A DNA stretch of 64,000 nt from an uncultured Lachnospiraceae bacterium (GTDB lineage: Bacteria; Bacillota; Clostridia; Lachnospirales; Lachnospiraceae), in NCBI GenBank assembly GCA_900550475.1, contig URSA01000006.1, positions 62,001-126,000 of the forward strand. Direction: 5' to 3'. A model generated the notes under the pieces. That model did not search any database. It saw only the letters and a list, made by a program, of their open reading frames with translations, and was not told the origin of the DNA. A program made the position numbers and the translations under genes. Position 1 is the first letter of the stretch. Each line of letters starts with the position of its first letter. This document shows positions 33,136-41,464 of this stretch, piece by piece.

Positions 33136-34524
33136 TTGGCAGGTAGGAGAAACGGAAAAAAAATGTTTGCACGTCGCCCGGCCGTGGGTCTGCTTGCCGT
33201 GTGCCTTTTTACGGTGAATCTGCTTGCAGGCTGCGGCTTTGACGAGGGTGGCTTTGCAGGGCAGAAAACCTCCGTCGTCGGCGGAATGGAGACGGAGCCG
33301 GTGCTTTCCTATGAGGTTCCGTCCATGGAGCCCGGTGTGCGGGTGAACCGGGCAGGCTATGTGCCAAAGGAAGAAAAGATTGCCGTATTCTGCGGGGAAC
33401 GCCTCCCGGATTCTTTTCAGGTGGTGGACGCCGAAACAGGAGAAGCTGTATTTTGGGGAAGCGTGGAGCAGAGCGGTTACGATACGGTAAACGGTGAATA
33501 TATTGGTTATGGGGACTTTACCTCCTTTCAGACGGAGGGAGCGTATTACCTTGCGTGTGACATCCTTGGATATTCCTACTCCTTTTCCATTGACGCGGAT
33601 TGTCACAAGGCGCTGCTTTGGGAGGGCTTCGGGCTTCTGACCGAGCAGGAGAGACTCCTTGAAAAGAAAGATATCCTCGCCGTGTGCGGCAGCGCGTCGG
33701 CGTTGTTGCTGTCCTATGAGCTTTACGGCAGCGTCCATGAAGAAGGGGTGCCGCAGGGAAGTCAGCCGGCGGTGGTTTCGCAGGCAAAGCGGTATGCGGA
33801 GCTTCTTTTAGGCTGGCAGGATGAGGAGAGCGGTGCGGTATTTTCGGAGGCGGGCGAACTGCTTGCGGAGGAGACCGCATGGGTTTCCGCAACGCTTGCA
33901 AAGTTCAGCTATACTTATCAGAAGTACGACAGTGTTTACGCCACGGCATGCCTGCAGGCAGCGGACCGAGCGTGGCAGTACCTGACGAGGACGGCAGATA
34001 TCCCGGGGGCTACGCCGGAGGCGCGCTTTTTTGCGGCGGCGGAGCTTTACCGTGCGACGGGACAGGGACAGTACCATGAGGCGCTGACCGCATTGGGAAA
34101 GGAGCTGTCCGATCATCCGGAAAAGGAAGCGCAGGCGTACGGTACCTTCACCTACGCGGCAACCAAGCGGCAGGTGGATGTGGAGCTGTGCGGTTCTCTG
34201 CTGGCGGTGTTCTTAAACAACGCGGAAGCCGTGGCGGAGCGGGCAAAGGACAATGTGTTCATGGTGGGCGGCAGCCTCGCGGAGGAGGAAATCGGAAGCG
34301 TGCTGTGGGACGCCGTGATCGTGGCGGCGGTGGATTATGTGATCACGAACAGCGAGTACGCCACCATATTACAGAATTACCAGAGCTATTTTGCGGGCGT
34401 CAACGAACAGGCGTACAATTACCTGTACGGAGAGCCGGAGCAGCCGGGGGTGGGTGCGGACAGCGTGAACACGGCGAGATACATAATGATGTTGAGCGAA
34501 GTAATGAGCCATGAGAATATCTAA
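33136..34524 (+). CDS. Lipoprotein with CelD-N Ig-like and degenerate GH9-like domains
   Basis: This protein of about 462 residues has a lipoprotein signal (MFARR...VNLLAGC). An N-terminal Ig-like domain typical of GH9 cellulases (VRVNRAGYVPKEEKIAVFCG, ending EGAYYLACDI) follows, then an alpha-helical region of about 320 residues resembling an (alpha/alpha)6 barrel. The GH9 catalytic DAGD-type motif is not visible and the barrel is short, so an active cellulase is doubtful; a binding or envelope role is possible. The start is uncertain: TTG 33136 with GGGAG upstream is preferred, with ATG 33163 as the alternative. It precedes ddl and murF. Confidence 0.65.
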   Translation: MAGRRNGKKMFARRPAVGLLAVCLFTVNLLAGCGFDEGGFAGQKTSVVGGMETEPVLSYEVPSMEPGVRVNRAGYVPKEEKIAVFCGERLPDSFQVVDAETGEAVFWGSVEQSGYDTVNGEYIGYGDFTSFQTEGAYYLACDILGYSYSFSIDADCHKALLWEGFGLLTEQERLLEKKDILAVCGSASALLLSYELYGSVHEEGVPQGSQPAVVSQAKRYAELLLGWQDEESGAVFSEAGELLAEETAWVSATLAKFSYTYQKYDSVYATACLQAADRAWQYLTRTADIPGATPEARFFAAAELYRATGQGQYHEALTALGKELSDHPEKEAQAYGTFTYAATKRQVDVELCGSLLAVFLNNAEAVAERAKDNVFMVGGSLAEEEIGSVLWDAVIVAAVDYVITNSEYATILQNYQSYFAGVNEQAYNYLYGEPEQPGVGADSVNTARYIMMLSEVMSHENI

Positions 34525-34545
34525 AATGAGAATGGAGAATGGGCT

Positions 34546-35580
34546 ATGAATATTGTTGTTTTGGCAGGCGGAATCAGCACGGAGAGGGATGTGTCCCTGA
34601 TTTCCGGAAAGATGATCTACCGGGCGGTGAAAAAGAACGGACACAAGGCGATCCTGTTGGACGTGTTTCTGGGCTACAACGGCTCCGTGGACGGCATTTT
34701 TGACAGGGACGAGGACTGGGAGGCACAGGTGAAGGGCATTTCCGAGACAGACCCGGACATCGAGGCGGTCAAAGCACTGCGCCCGGATTGGGAAAAGCAG
34801 TTTTTCGGCCCTAATGTGATCGCCCTCTGTCAGGCGGCGGATGTGGTGTTTATGGCGCTCCACGGGGAAAACGGGGAGAACGGCAAGATTCAGGCATGCT
34901 TTGATCTGATGGGCATTACCTACACCGGAACGGATTACGTAAGCTCCGCACTCTGCATGGACAAGGGCTTGTCAAAGGATATGTTTGCACAGTACGGTGT
35001 GCCCACGCCCAAGGGCATCCGCATTAAGAAAGGGCAGCAGGATCCGGGAACGGTTCCCTTCCCCTGCATTGTGAAGGCGTGCTGCGGCGGCTCCAGCGTA
35101 GGCGTGAGCATTGCCAGAAACAGCGGGGAGTACGAGGCGGCGAAAGCGGAGAGCTTCCGGTATGACAACGAAGCCATTGTGGAGCAGTACATAGAGGGAA
35201 GGGAATTTTCCGTGGGCGTGCTGGACGGAAAGGCGCTGCCCGTCATCGAGATTGCGCCCCTGAGCGGCTTTTACGATTATAAAAACAAATATCAGGCGGG
35301 CAGTACCATTGAGACCTGCCCGGCGGATCTTTCCCCGGAAAAAACCGCCGAGATGCAAAAATATGCCGAGATGGCGTTCCGCGCTCTCAGGCTCAGGAAT
35401 TATGCCCGCATGGACTTTATGATGGGAAAAGCGGGAGACATCTATTGTCTGGAGGCAAATACGCTTCCCGGCATGACACCCACCTCCCTGCTCCCTCAGG
35501 AGGCGGCAGCGGTGGGCATCAGCTATGAACAGCTTTGCGAGAAATTGATCGAAGTGTCGTTGAGAGAGCGCGACAGATAG
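34546..35580 (+). CDS. ddl: D-alanine--D-alanine ligase
   Basis: This 344-residue ATP-grasp enzyme makes D-Ala-D-Ala for peptidoglycan precursors. Family motifs include HGENGENGKIQACFDLMGI near residue 105, the ATP-grasp lysine segment PCIVKACCGGSSVGVS near residue 178, and the metal-binding end RMDFMMGKAGDIYCLEANTL near residue 295. It sits 12 bases ahead of murF, the next enzyme in the pathway, so the two form an operon. Confidence 0.97.
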   Translation: MNIVVLAGGISTERDVSLISGKMIYRAVKKNGHKAILLDVFLGYNGSVDGIFDRDEDWEAQVKGISETDPDIEAVKALRPDWEKQFFGPNVIALCQAADVVFMALHGENGENGKIQACFDLMGITYTGTDYVSSALCMDKGLSKDMFAQYGVPTPKGIRIKKGQQDPGTVPFPCIVKACCGGSSVGVSIARNSGEYEAAKAESFRYDNEAIVEQYIEGREFSVGVLDGKALPVIEIAPLSGFYDYKNKYQAGSTIETCPADLSPEKTAEMQKYAEMAFRALRLRNYARMDFMMGKAGDIYCLEANTLPGMTPTSLLPQEAAAVGISYEQLCEKLIEVSLRERDR

Positions 35581-35592
35581 GAGTGAGACACC

Positions 35593-37026
35593 ATGCAGCA
35601 CATGACATTGGCAAACATTGCGGCGGCAGTCGGCGGTGCCCTTTATCAGGCAGAAGGACACGAGGAGCAGGAGGTGACCTGCGCGGTGATTGACTCCCGG
35701 AAGATGGAGGAGGGCGGTCTTTTCTTCGCCGCACCCGGCGAGCGCGTGGACGGACACCGGTTCATCAATCAGGTTTTCTCGCAGGGAGCAGCCTGCGTGG
35801 TGACGCAGAAGACGCCGGAGGAGGTTAGTCAGGAACAGGGAGAGGCGCAGAACTGGGGACCTTATATCCTTGTGGAGGACAGCTATGCGGCGCTGCGTAA
35901 GATGGCGGCATACTACCGCAGTATTCTCTCCATTCCCATTGTGGGCATCACGGGCAGCGTGGGAAAGACCAGCACCAAGGAGTTTATTGCAGGGGTGCTG
36001 TCCCGCAGATACCGGGTGCTCAAGACGGAGGGAAACTTCAACAACGAGATCGGTCTGCCCCTGACACTTCTGCGCATCCGGGAAGAACATGAGGCTGCGG
36101 TGGTGGAAATGGGCATCAGCGATTTCGGGGAGATGAGCAGGCTTGGGGCAATGGCAAGACCTGACATATGTGTCATTACAAATATCGGGCAGTGCCACCT
36201 TGAGAATCTCCATGACCGGGCAGGTATTTTCAAGGCAAAGACGGAAATTTTTGACTATATGCAGGAGGACGGTCAGATCTGCCTAAACGGCGAGGACGAT
36301 CTTCTTGCCATGGTGAGCGTGGTGAACGGAAGCCCCGTCCATCATTTCGGCATTTCCGAGCGGGAGGATCTTGAGGTGTACGCTACGGACATCGAGAACG
36401 AAGGGCTGTTCGGCAGCAGGGCGCAGATGCACTTTGCGGGAGCCTGCGCGGATCCCCTGACAGGAAACGCCGGTGTACCCGTCACGATCAAGCTTCCGGG
36501 ACAGCACATGGTAATCAACGCCATGGCGGCTGCCATGGTGGGAAGACTGCTTCACATGACGGCAGAGCAGATCGCAGAGGGAATTGCCTGTGTGGAGCCG
36601 GTGAACGGAAGAAGCCATCTGATGAAGGTGAAGGATATGGTGGTAATTGACGACTGCTACAATGCGAATCCCATTTCCACCAAGGCGGCGTTGGATCTGC
36701 TGGTCACGGCGTCCGGCAGGAAGGTTGCCATATTGGGAGATATGTTTGAACTGGGAGAACGCTCAGGTCAGATGCATGCGGAGGTGGGCGCTTACGCGGT
36801 AGAGCAGGGCGTTGACGCGCTGTTCTGCGTGGGAGAGCAGTCCAGATATATGTACGACGCAGCCCTGGAGCGGTACGACGGCGCGCAGGACATCCGCTAT
36901 TTCTCCGACCGGGATGAGCTTCTGGAGAGCCTGTCCGGGCTGGTGGAGCCGGGCGACACCGTCCTGATCAAGGCGTCCCACGGCATGGAATTTCACAGGA
37001 TCGTGGAGAGATTGCAGACAATTTGA
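35593..37026 (+). CDS. murF: UDP-MurNAc-tripeptide--D-alanyl-D-alanine ligase
   Basis: This 477-residue Mur ligase adds D-Ala-D-Ala (made by the preceding Ddl) to UDP-MurNAc-tripeptide. The ATP-binding loop is clear near residue 117 (VGITGSVGKTSTKEFI), followed by the Mur-ligase motif TEGNFNNEIGLPLTLL and the C-terminal DDCYNANPISTKAALD. Length is usual. Confidence 0.97.
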   Translation: MQHMTLANIAAAVGGALYQAEGHEEQEVTCAVIDSRKMEEGGLFFAAPGERVDGHRFINQVFSQGAACVVTQKTPEEVSQEQGEAQNWGPYILVEDSYAALRKMAAYYRSILSIPIVGITGSVGKTSTKEFIAGVLSRRYRVLKTEGNFNNEIGLPLTLLRIREEHEAAVVEMGISDFGEMSRLGAMARPDICVITNIGQCHLENLHDRAGIFKAKTEIFDYMQEDGQICLNGEDDLLAMVSVVNGSPVHHFGISEREDLEVYATDIENEGLFGSRAQMHFAGACADPLTGNAGVPVTIKLPGQHMVINAMAAAMVGRLLHMTAEQIAEGIACVEPVNGRSHLMKVKDMVVIDDCYNANPISTKAALDLLVTASGRKVAILGDMFELGERSGQMHAEVGAYAVEQGVDALFCVGEQSRYMYDAALERYDGAQDIRYFSDRDELLESLSGLVEPGDTVLIKASHGMEFHRIVERLQTI

Positions 37027-37046
37027 GATTTCTTTGAAACAGAAAA

Positions 37047-37088
37047 CCCGCCAAAGCCGGAAATCAGAAGTGATGAGGCCTTGGCGGG
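37047..37088. terminator. Bidirectional terminator between murF and plsC
   Basis: CCCGCCAAAGCC and GGCCTTGGCGGG form a GC-rich stem between convergent genes. On the minus strand it is followed by TTTTC; on the plus strand by ATTCTTATTT. Confidence 0.8.
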
Positions 37089-37092
37089 ATTC

Positions 37093-37833
37093 TTATTTGA
37101 TGTATTCTTCTTTGTTGCGGAAGTAGGTTTCCTCAATGACGGATTTCACGGAGGCGCCCAGATTCTTTTTCTCTTCTCTGGAGAGCGCGCTCACATCAAT
37201 GGGCTTTCCGTATTCGATCACGACGGTTGCCTTTCGGATTTTCGGCATATGATCCTCAAACACGGCGGCGGAGTTGACGATCGTCATGGGAATAATGGGA
37301 ACGCCGGACTTCTCGGCGATCTTGAAGCTGCCCTCATGGAAGGGCAGGAAGGTGTCCGCAGTCTTGTTGCGGGTGCCCTCCGGGAAAATGCAGATGGAAA
37401 TGCCGGATTTTGCTTTCTCGATCGCGGCGAGGATGGTTTTCATGCCCTCCTTGATGTTGTCACGGTCAAGGAAGAGACAGTGCAGATCCTTCATCCATAT
37501 GGAGAGCAGGGGAACCTTTTCCATCTCCTTTTTTGCCACATAGCCCGTAGGCCCTTTCACAAGGGGATATGTCAGCACGATGTCAAAAAAGCTGCGGTGG
37601 TTTCCCACATAGAGTACCGCCTTGTCGTCGGGAATGTTTTCACGCCCCTTTACGATCAGCTTTGTGCCGGAAAGGAACGCCACGCAGCGGAACGCCCAGT
37701 TGACGATGGCGAGGGAGCTGCGGCTTTTGACATCCATATTGAATTTGCCGATGATCCACTCCGCCAGCATGAGAGGCATGGAAAGGATCAGAAACAGCAC
37801 GACAAAGGTTGCGGTAATCAGAAAACGAATCAT
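37093..37833 (-). CDS. plsC: 1-acyl-sn-glycerol-3-phosphate acyltransferase
   Basis: This 246-residue PlsC-family enzyme forms phosphatidic acid at the membrane. Acyltransferase motifs are intact: NHRSFFDIV (HX4D, near residue 79) and FPEGTR (near 152). An N-terminal membrane segment (LITATFVVLFLILSMPLML) is present. AAAGGAGAT lies upstream of the ATG. Monocistronic. Confidence 0.93.
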   Translation of the reverse strand: MIRFLITATFVVLFLILSMPLMLAEWIIGKFNMDVKSRSSLAIVNWAFRCVAFLSGTKLIVKGRENIPDDKAVLYVGNHRSFFDIVLTYPLVKGPTGYVAKKEMEKVPLLSIWMKDLHCLFLDRDNIKEGMKTILAAIEKAKSGISICIFPEGTRNKTADTFLPFHEGSFKIAEKSGVPIIPMTIVNSAAVFEDHMPKIRKATVVIEYGKPIDVSALSREEKKNLGASVKSVIEETYFRNKEEYIK

Positions 37834-37902
37834 GGGAAATCTCCTTTGTATTATTTGAAATTCTTAAGTCATTATACTAAAGCATTGCGGCGAGCGCAAG
37901 GA

Positions 37903-38304
37903 TTAGCTGAATATGACAGGTTTATCCAGATATTCGGTCTTGATGACGATGTAGGGGTAGGAGGGGGAGGCTCCGGTGCGATCCTCGGGTCCCGGCCCTA
38001 AAAGGCAGGTGTTCACGCAGATGGCTTCCTCGGTCAGATACAGGTCGTTGACGGCAATGCTGTACCCGCCGGTGCTCTGCTCCCCGTAGCCCACGCAGAT
38101 ATAGAGATACTCGTTGTCGCTGTATGTAAGCTTAAATTCCGTCGCCTTTCGTTCGTCGATCAGCCCTTTCAGCTCCTCCGGCAGACGCTCCTCACTGATC
38201 ACGGTAAATTCCAGATCGCGCAGGCGGGTGTCGTCCCCCGTTCCGATGGCACAGCCGCTTAAGAAAATGCAGGTGAGCAGCAGAAGTGCAATTATTCTTT
38301 TCAT
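37903..38304 (-). CDS. Small lipoprotein with PrcB C-terminal-like domain
   Basis: This 133-residue protein has a lipoprotein signal (KRIIALLLLTCIFLSGC). Its single domain shows the PrcB C-terminal pattern: LPEELKGLIDERK, then YICVGYGEQSTGGYSI, then YPYIVIKTEYLDKPV. This domain was named from protease-complex subunits and is found in many Firmicute lipoproteins without a known partner. The start is at ATG 38304; an ATG two codons earlier (38310) is the alternative. Divergent from pyrC. Confidence 0.85.
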   Translation of the reverse strand: MKRIIALLLLTCIFLSGCAIGTGDDTRLRDLEFTVISEERLPEELKGLIDERKATEFKLTYSDNEYLYICVGYGEQSTGGYSIAVNDLYLTEEAICVNTCLLGPGPEDRTGASPSYPYIVIKTEYLDKPVIFS

Positions 38305-38373
38305 AGACATTCCACTTTCTTTTTTTATCATAGTATGCAGAAAACGGGAAAGAATGTAATAAATCCAAAGGGA

Positions 38374-38402
38374 TTGCGAAATTTGCCGGGATTGCATATA
38401 AT
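38374..38402 (+). promoter_or_regulatory. Sigma-A promoter of the pyrCKD operon
   Basis: TTGCGA (38374-38379), 17 bases and TATAAT (38397-38402) lie 25 bases before the pyrC ATG. The leader is too short for a PyrR attenuator. Confidence 0.8.
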
Positions 38403-38427
38403 GAAACCGGGTGAAGGGAGGAAAGAC

Positions 38428-39720
38428 ATGCTGTTTATTGCGAATGCGTATTTGATGAACCCGGCGACGGGGGACGAGGGATACTATGATATTCTGACGG
38501 AGAACGGAAGGATCGTAAAGATCGGGCAGGGGCTCTATGAGAATCTGGCGCAGGTCACGGGAAATTCCGTGCCCGAGGTACTGGACGCTGCCGGACTGGT
38601 GGCAGCACCGGGGCTTGTGGATGTGCATTCCCACTTCCGGGATCCGGGATTTACTTATAAGGAAGATATTGAGACGGGTGCGAGGGCGGCGGCAAAGGGC
38701 GGCTACACCACCGTGGTGCTGATGGCGAACACAAAGCCGGCGGTGGACAATGAAGAAACCCTGTCCTATGTGCTGGAGAAGGGCAGAAAGACGGGAATCC
38801 ATGTGGAGACCTGCGCCACCGTCACCATGGGAATGAAGGGAAAAGAGATGGTGCCCATGGAGGCGCTCTGTGAGAAGGGTGCGGTGGGCTTTACGGATGA
38901 CGGCGTGCCGATTATGGACGAGGCGCTGGTCAGGGAAGCCATGCGGACGGTAAAGAAACTGGATGTCCCCATCAGCTTTCACGAGGAAAATCCGGCGTTT
39001 ATCGAAAATAACGGTATCAATGCCGGAAAGGCTTCGGCGCATTATGGGATCGGCGGTTCAAGGAGAGAGGCGGAGATCGATCTTGTGCGGCGGGATCTGG
39101 AGATCGCGCTGGAGACAGGCGCCTGCATTGATATCCAGCACATCAGCTCAAAGGAGGCGGTGGAGCTTGTGCGGCAGGCAAAGAAGAGAGGCGGCGACAT
39201 TCATGCGGAGGCAACGCCCCACCATTTCAGCCTGACGGAGGAGGACGCCATCACCTACGGCACCATGGCAAAGATGAATCCGCCCCTTCGGGAGGAGGCA
39301 GACCGGCTTGCGGTGATCGAGGGATTAAAGGACGGAACCATCGACCTGATCGCAACAGATCATGCACCCCACAGCCGCGAGGAGAAGGAAAAGCCCATCA
39401 CGGAAGCACCCAGCGGAATCATCGGACTGGAGACGGCACTCTCCCTCGGAATCACGAAGCTGGTGGACACAAGAGAACTGACACTCATGTCATTACTGGA
39501 AAAGCTGACCTGCAATCCGGCGAGACTCTACCATCTGGATGCGGGGTATCTGGCGGAGGGCGGCCCTGCGGACATTGTGCTCTTTGACCCGAAGGAGAGC
39601 TACACCGTAGACGGTTTTGTTTCAAAGTCGGATAACAGCCCGTTTCTCGGGTGGAAATTGAACGGAAAAGTGCGCTGCACCATCTGCGGCGGAGAGATTG
39701 TATACAGGGAAGGAATCTGA
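38428..39720 (+). CDS. pyrC: Dihydroorotase
   Basis: This 430-residue class I dihydroorotase closes carbamoyl-aspartate to dihydroorotate in pyrimidine synthesis. The metal-binding motif VDVHSHFRDPGFTYKEDI is present near residue 65, as are GGYTTVVLMANTKP near 92, HISSKEAVELV near 236 and the late DHAPHSREEKEKP near 310. GGGAGG precedes the ATG at 38428. First gene of a three-gene operon with pyrK and pyrD. Confidence 0.97.
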   Translation: MLFIANAYLMNPATGDEGYYDILTENGRIVKIGQGLYENLAQVTGNSVPEVLDAAGLVAAPGLVDVHSHFRDPGFTYKEDIETGARAAAKGGYTTVVLMANTKPAVDNEETLSYVLEKGRKTGIHVETCATVTMGMKGKEMVPMEALCEKGAVGFTDDGVPIMDEALVREAMRTVKKLDVPISFHEENPAFIENNGINAGKASAHYGIGGSRREAEIDLVRRDLEIALETGACIDIQHISSKEAVELVRQAKKRGGDIHAEATPHHFSLTEEDAITYGTMAKMNPPLREEADRLAVIEGLKDGTIDLIATDHAPHSREEKEKPITEAPSGIIGLETALSLGITKLVDTRELTLMSLLEKLTCNPARLYHLDAGYLAEGGPADIVLFDPKESYTVDGFVSKSDNSPFLGWKLNGKVRCTICGGEIVYREGI

Positions 39721-39722
39721 TT

Positions 39723-40496
39723 ATGCAGAAGAAAAAGGAAACTGCGGTCGTAAGATCGCAAAAAGAGATTGCACCGGCAATTTATGACATGTGGCTGGAG
39801 ACATCACTTGCAGAAGGGGCGAAGCCGGGTCAGTTTATCTGCCTCTACCCGAAGGATAAGAGCACGCTGCTCCCGAGACCCATCAGCATCTGTGAGGCGG
39901 ATCCCGAAAAGGGCATGCTGCGCATTGTATACCGGGTCGCAGGAAAGGGAACGGCGGAGTTTTCCGGCTATGGCGAAGGAGATACGGTGGAGATACTCGG
40001 CACGCTGGGAAACGGATTTCCCTGTGAGGAGGGTGCGGGTAAGAAGGTATTTCTCATGGGCGGCGGAATCGGTATTCCCCCCATGCTGGAGCTTGCAAAG
40101 CGGCTGAACGCGGAAAAACAGATCGTGGTTGGCTACCGCGACGCACAGACCTTCTTAAAGGAGGATCTGGAGGCAAACGGGAAGGTCTACATTGCCACGG
40201 AGGACGGCAGTGTGGGCGTGAGGGGCAATGTGATGGACGCCATCAGGAAGAATGCGCTCTCCGCAGATGTGATCTTTGCCTGCGGCCCCATGCCCATGCT
40301 CCGCGCCATCAAGAAGTTTGCCGAAGAGAAGCAGATTCCCGCCTACATCTCCTTAGAGGAGCATATGGCGTGCGGCGTGGGAGCATGTCTGGGATGTGTG
40401 GTAAAAACAAAGAACGAGGACGCTCATTCCCATGTACACAATGCGAGAATCTGTACGGACGGCCCGGTATTTGAGGCAGGGGAGGTGGAGATCTGA
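39723..40496 (+). CDS. pyrK: Dihydroorotate dehydrogenase B, electron-transfer subunit
   Basis: This 257-residue FAD and [2Fe-2S] subunit passes electrons from PyrD to NAD. The FAD-binding RPISICEAD and the glycine-rich FLMGGGIGIPPMLELAKRL are visible. Four Cys for the cluster lie in EHMACGVGACLGCVVK and the later ARICTDGPVF. ATG 39723 follows the pyrC stop by two bases, and its own stop overlaps the pyrD start. Confidence 0.97.
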   Translation: MQKKKETAVVRSQKEIAPAIYDMWLETSLAEGAKPGQFICLYPKDKSTLLPRPISICEADPEKGMLRIVYRVAGKGTAEFSGYGEGDTVEILGTLGNGFPCEEGAGKKVFLMGGGIGIPPMLELAKRLNAEKQIVVGYRDAQTFLKEDLEANGKVYIATEDGSVGVRGNVMDAIRKNALSADVIFACGPMPMLRAIKKFAEEKQIPAYISLEEHMACGVGACLGCVVKTKNEDAHSHVHNARICTDGPVFEAGEVEI

Positions 40497-41398
40497 TGAA
40501 TACCAGTGTGACGATTGCAGGAGTGACATTTCAAAATCCCGTTATGACGGCGTCCGGAACCTTTGGCTCCGGCGTGGAATACGGGGAGTTTGTGGATCTG
40601 AACCGTCTGGGCGCGGTGGTGACCAAGGGCGTGGCGAACGTGCCGTGGCCGGGCAATCCCACACCCCGTGTGGCGGAGGTGTACGGCGGGATGCTCAACG
40701 CGATCGGGCTCCAGAATCCGGGCATTGATGTGTTTATCGAGCGGGACATTCCGTTTTTGAGGCAGTACAACACCAAGATCATCGTGAACGTCTGCGGAAA
40801 GACGGTGGAGGACTATCTGGAGGTTGTGGAACGCCTCGGAGATACTCCCATCGATATGATGGAGATCAATGTGTCCTGTCCCAATGTGAAGGAGGGAGCC
40901 ATCGCGTTCGGACAGAAGGCGGAGGCGCTTTACAACATAACCGCAGAGATGAAAAAGCATGCAAAACAGCCCATCATCATGAAGCTGAGCCCTAACGTGA
41001 CGGACATCACGGAGATGGCGAAGGCGGCGGAGGCGGCGGGAGCGGACGCCATTTCCCTGATCAACACCATTACGGGCATGAAGATCGATATTCATAAACG
41101 CACCTTTGCGCTGGCGAACAAGACCGGCGGTATGTCCGGCCCTGCGATCAAGCCTGTGGCGGTGCGCATGGTGTATCAGGCGGCGCATGCCGTGAAGATT
41201 CCCGTGATCGGCATGGGAGGCATCAGCACGGCGGAGGACGCCATCGAGTTTATGCTGGCGGGCGCAACGGCAGTGAGCGTGGGCGCGGCAAACTTTTTCA
41301 ATCCCTACGCCACGGAGGAGATCGTGGACGGGATCGAGGCGTACATGAAGCAGTATCATGTCGAGGATATCAGAGAGCTGATCGGCGCCGTAAAATAA
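40496..41398 (+). CDS. pyrD: Dihydroorotate dehydrogenase B, catalytic subunit
   Basis: This 300-residue class 1B enzyme oxidises dihydroorotate to orotate with FMN, coupled to PyrK. Typical segments are VMTASGTFGSGVEY near residue 16, the active-site Cys loop MEINVSCPNVKEG near 125 and the FMN phosphate site GMGGISTAEDAIEFMLAGA near 238. TGATG overlap with pyrK shows translational coupling. Confidence 0.97.
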   Translation: MNTSVTIAGVTFQNPVMTASGTFGSGVEYGEFVDLNRLGAVVTKGVANVPWPGNPTPRVAEVYGGMLNAIGLQNPGIDVFIERDIPFLRQYNTKIIVNVCGKTVEDYLEVVERLGDTPIDMMEINVSCPNVKEGAIAFGQKAEALYNITAEMKKHAKQPIIMKLSPNVTDITEMAKAAEAAGADAISLINTITGMKIDIHKRTFALANKTGGMSGPAIKPVAVRMVYQAAHAVKIPVIGMGGISTAEDAIEFMLAGATAVSVGAANFFNPYATEEIVDGIEAYMKQYHVEDIRELIGAVK

Positions 41399-41402
41399 GC
41401 TG

Positions 41403-41458
41403 GTATTTTCCCTGTCTCCTCCACATATATTTCTTATAAGCAATATAGTGTGGAGGAG
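41403..41458 (+). promoter_or_regulatory. sipL upstream hairpin hiding the ribosome site, with sigma-E-like promoter
   Basis: CTCCTCCACA (41416-41425) pairs perfectly with TGTGGAGGAG (41449-41458), and the right arm contains the sipL ribosome site GGAGGAG, six bases before the GTG. A sigma-E-like -10, CATATATT (41424-41431), overlaps the left arm, with a weak -35 (GTATTTT, 41403-41409) 14 bases upstream. Transcripts started there would lack the left arm and leave the ribosome site free; pyrD read-through would fold and hide it. Confidence 0.5.
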
Positions 41459-41464
41459 TAAAAG

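Noticed and set aside
38305..39042. N-terminal extension of the PrcB-like frame across pyrC
   Set aside because: The extension is antisense to pyrC and crosses its promoter; the lipoprotein signal begins at 38304.
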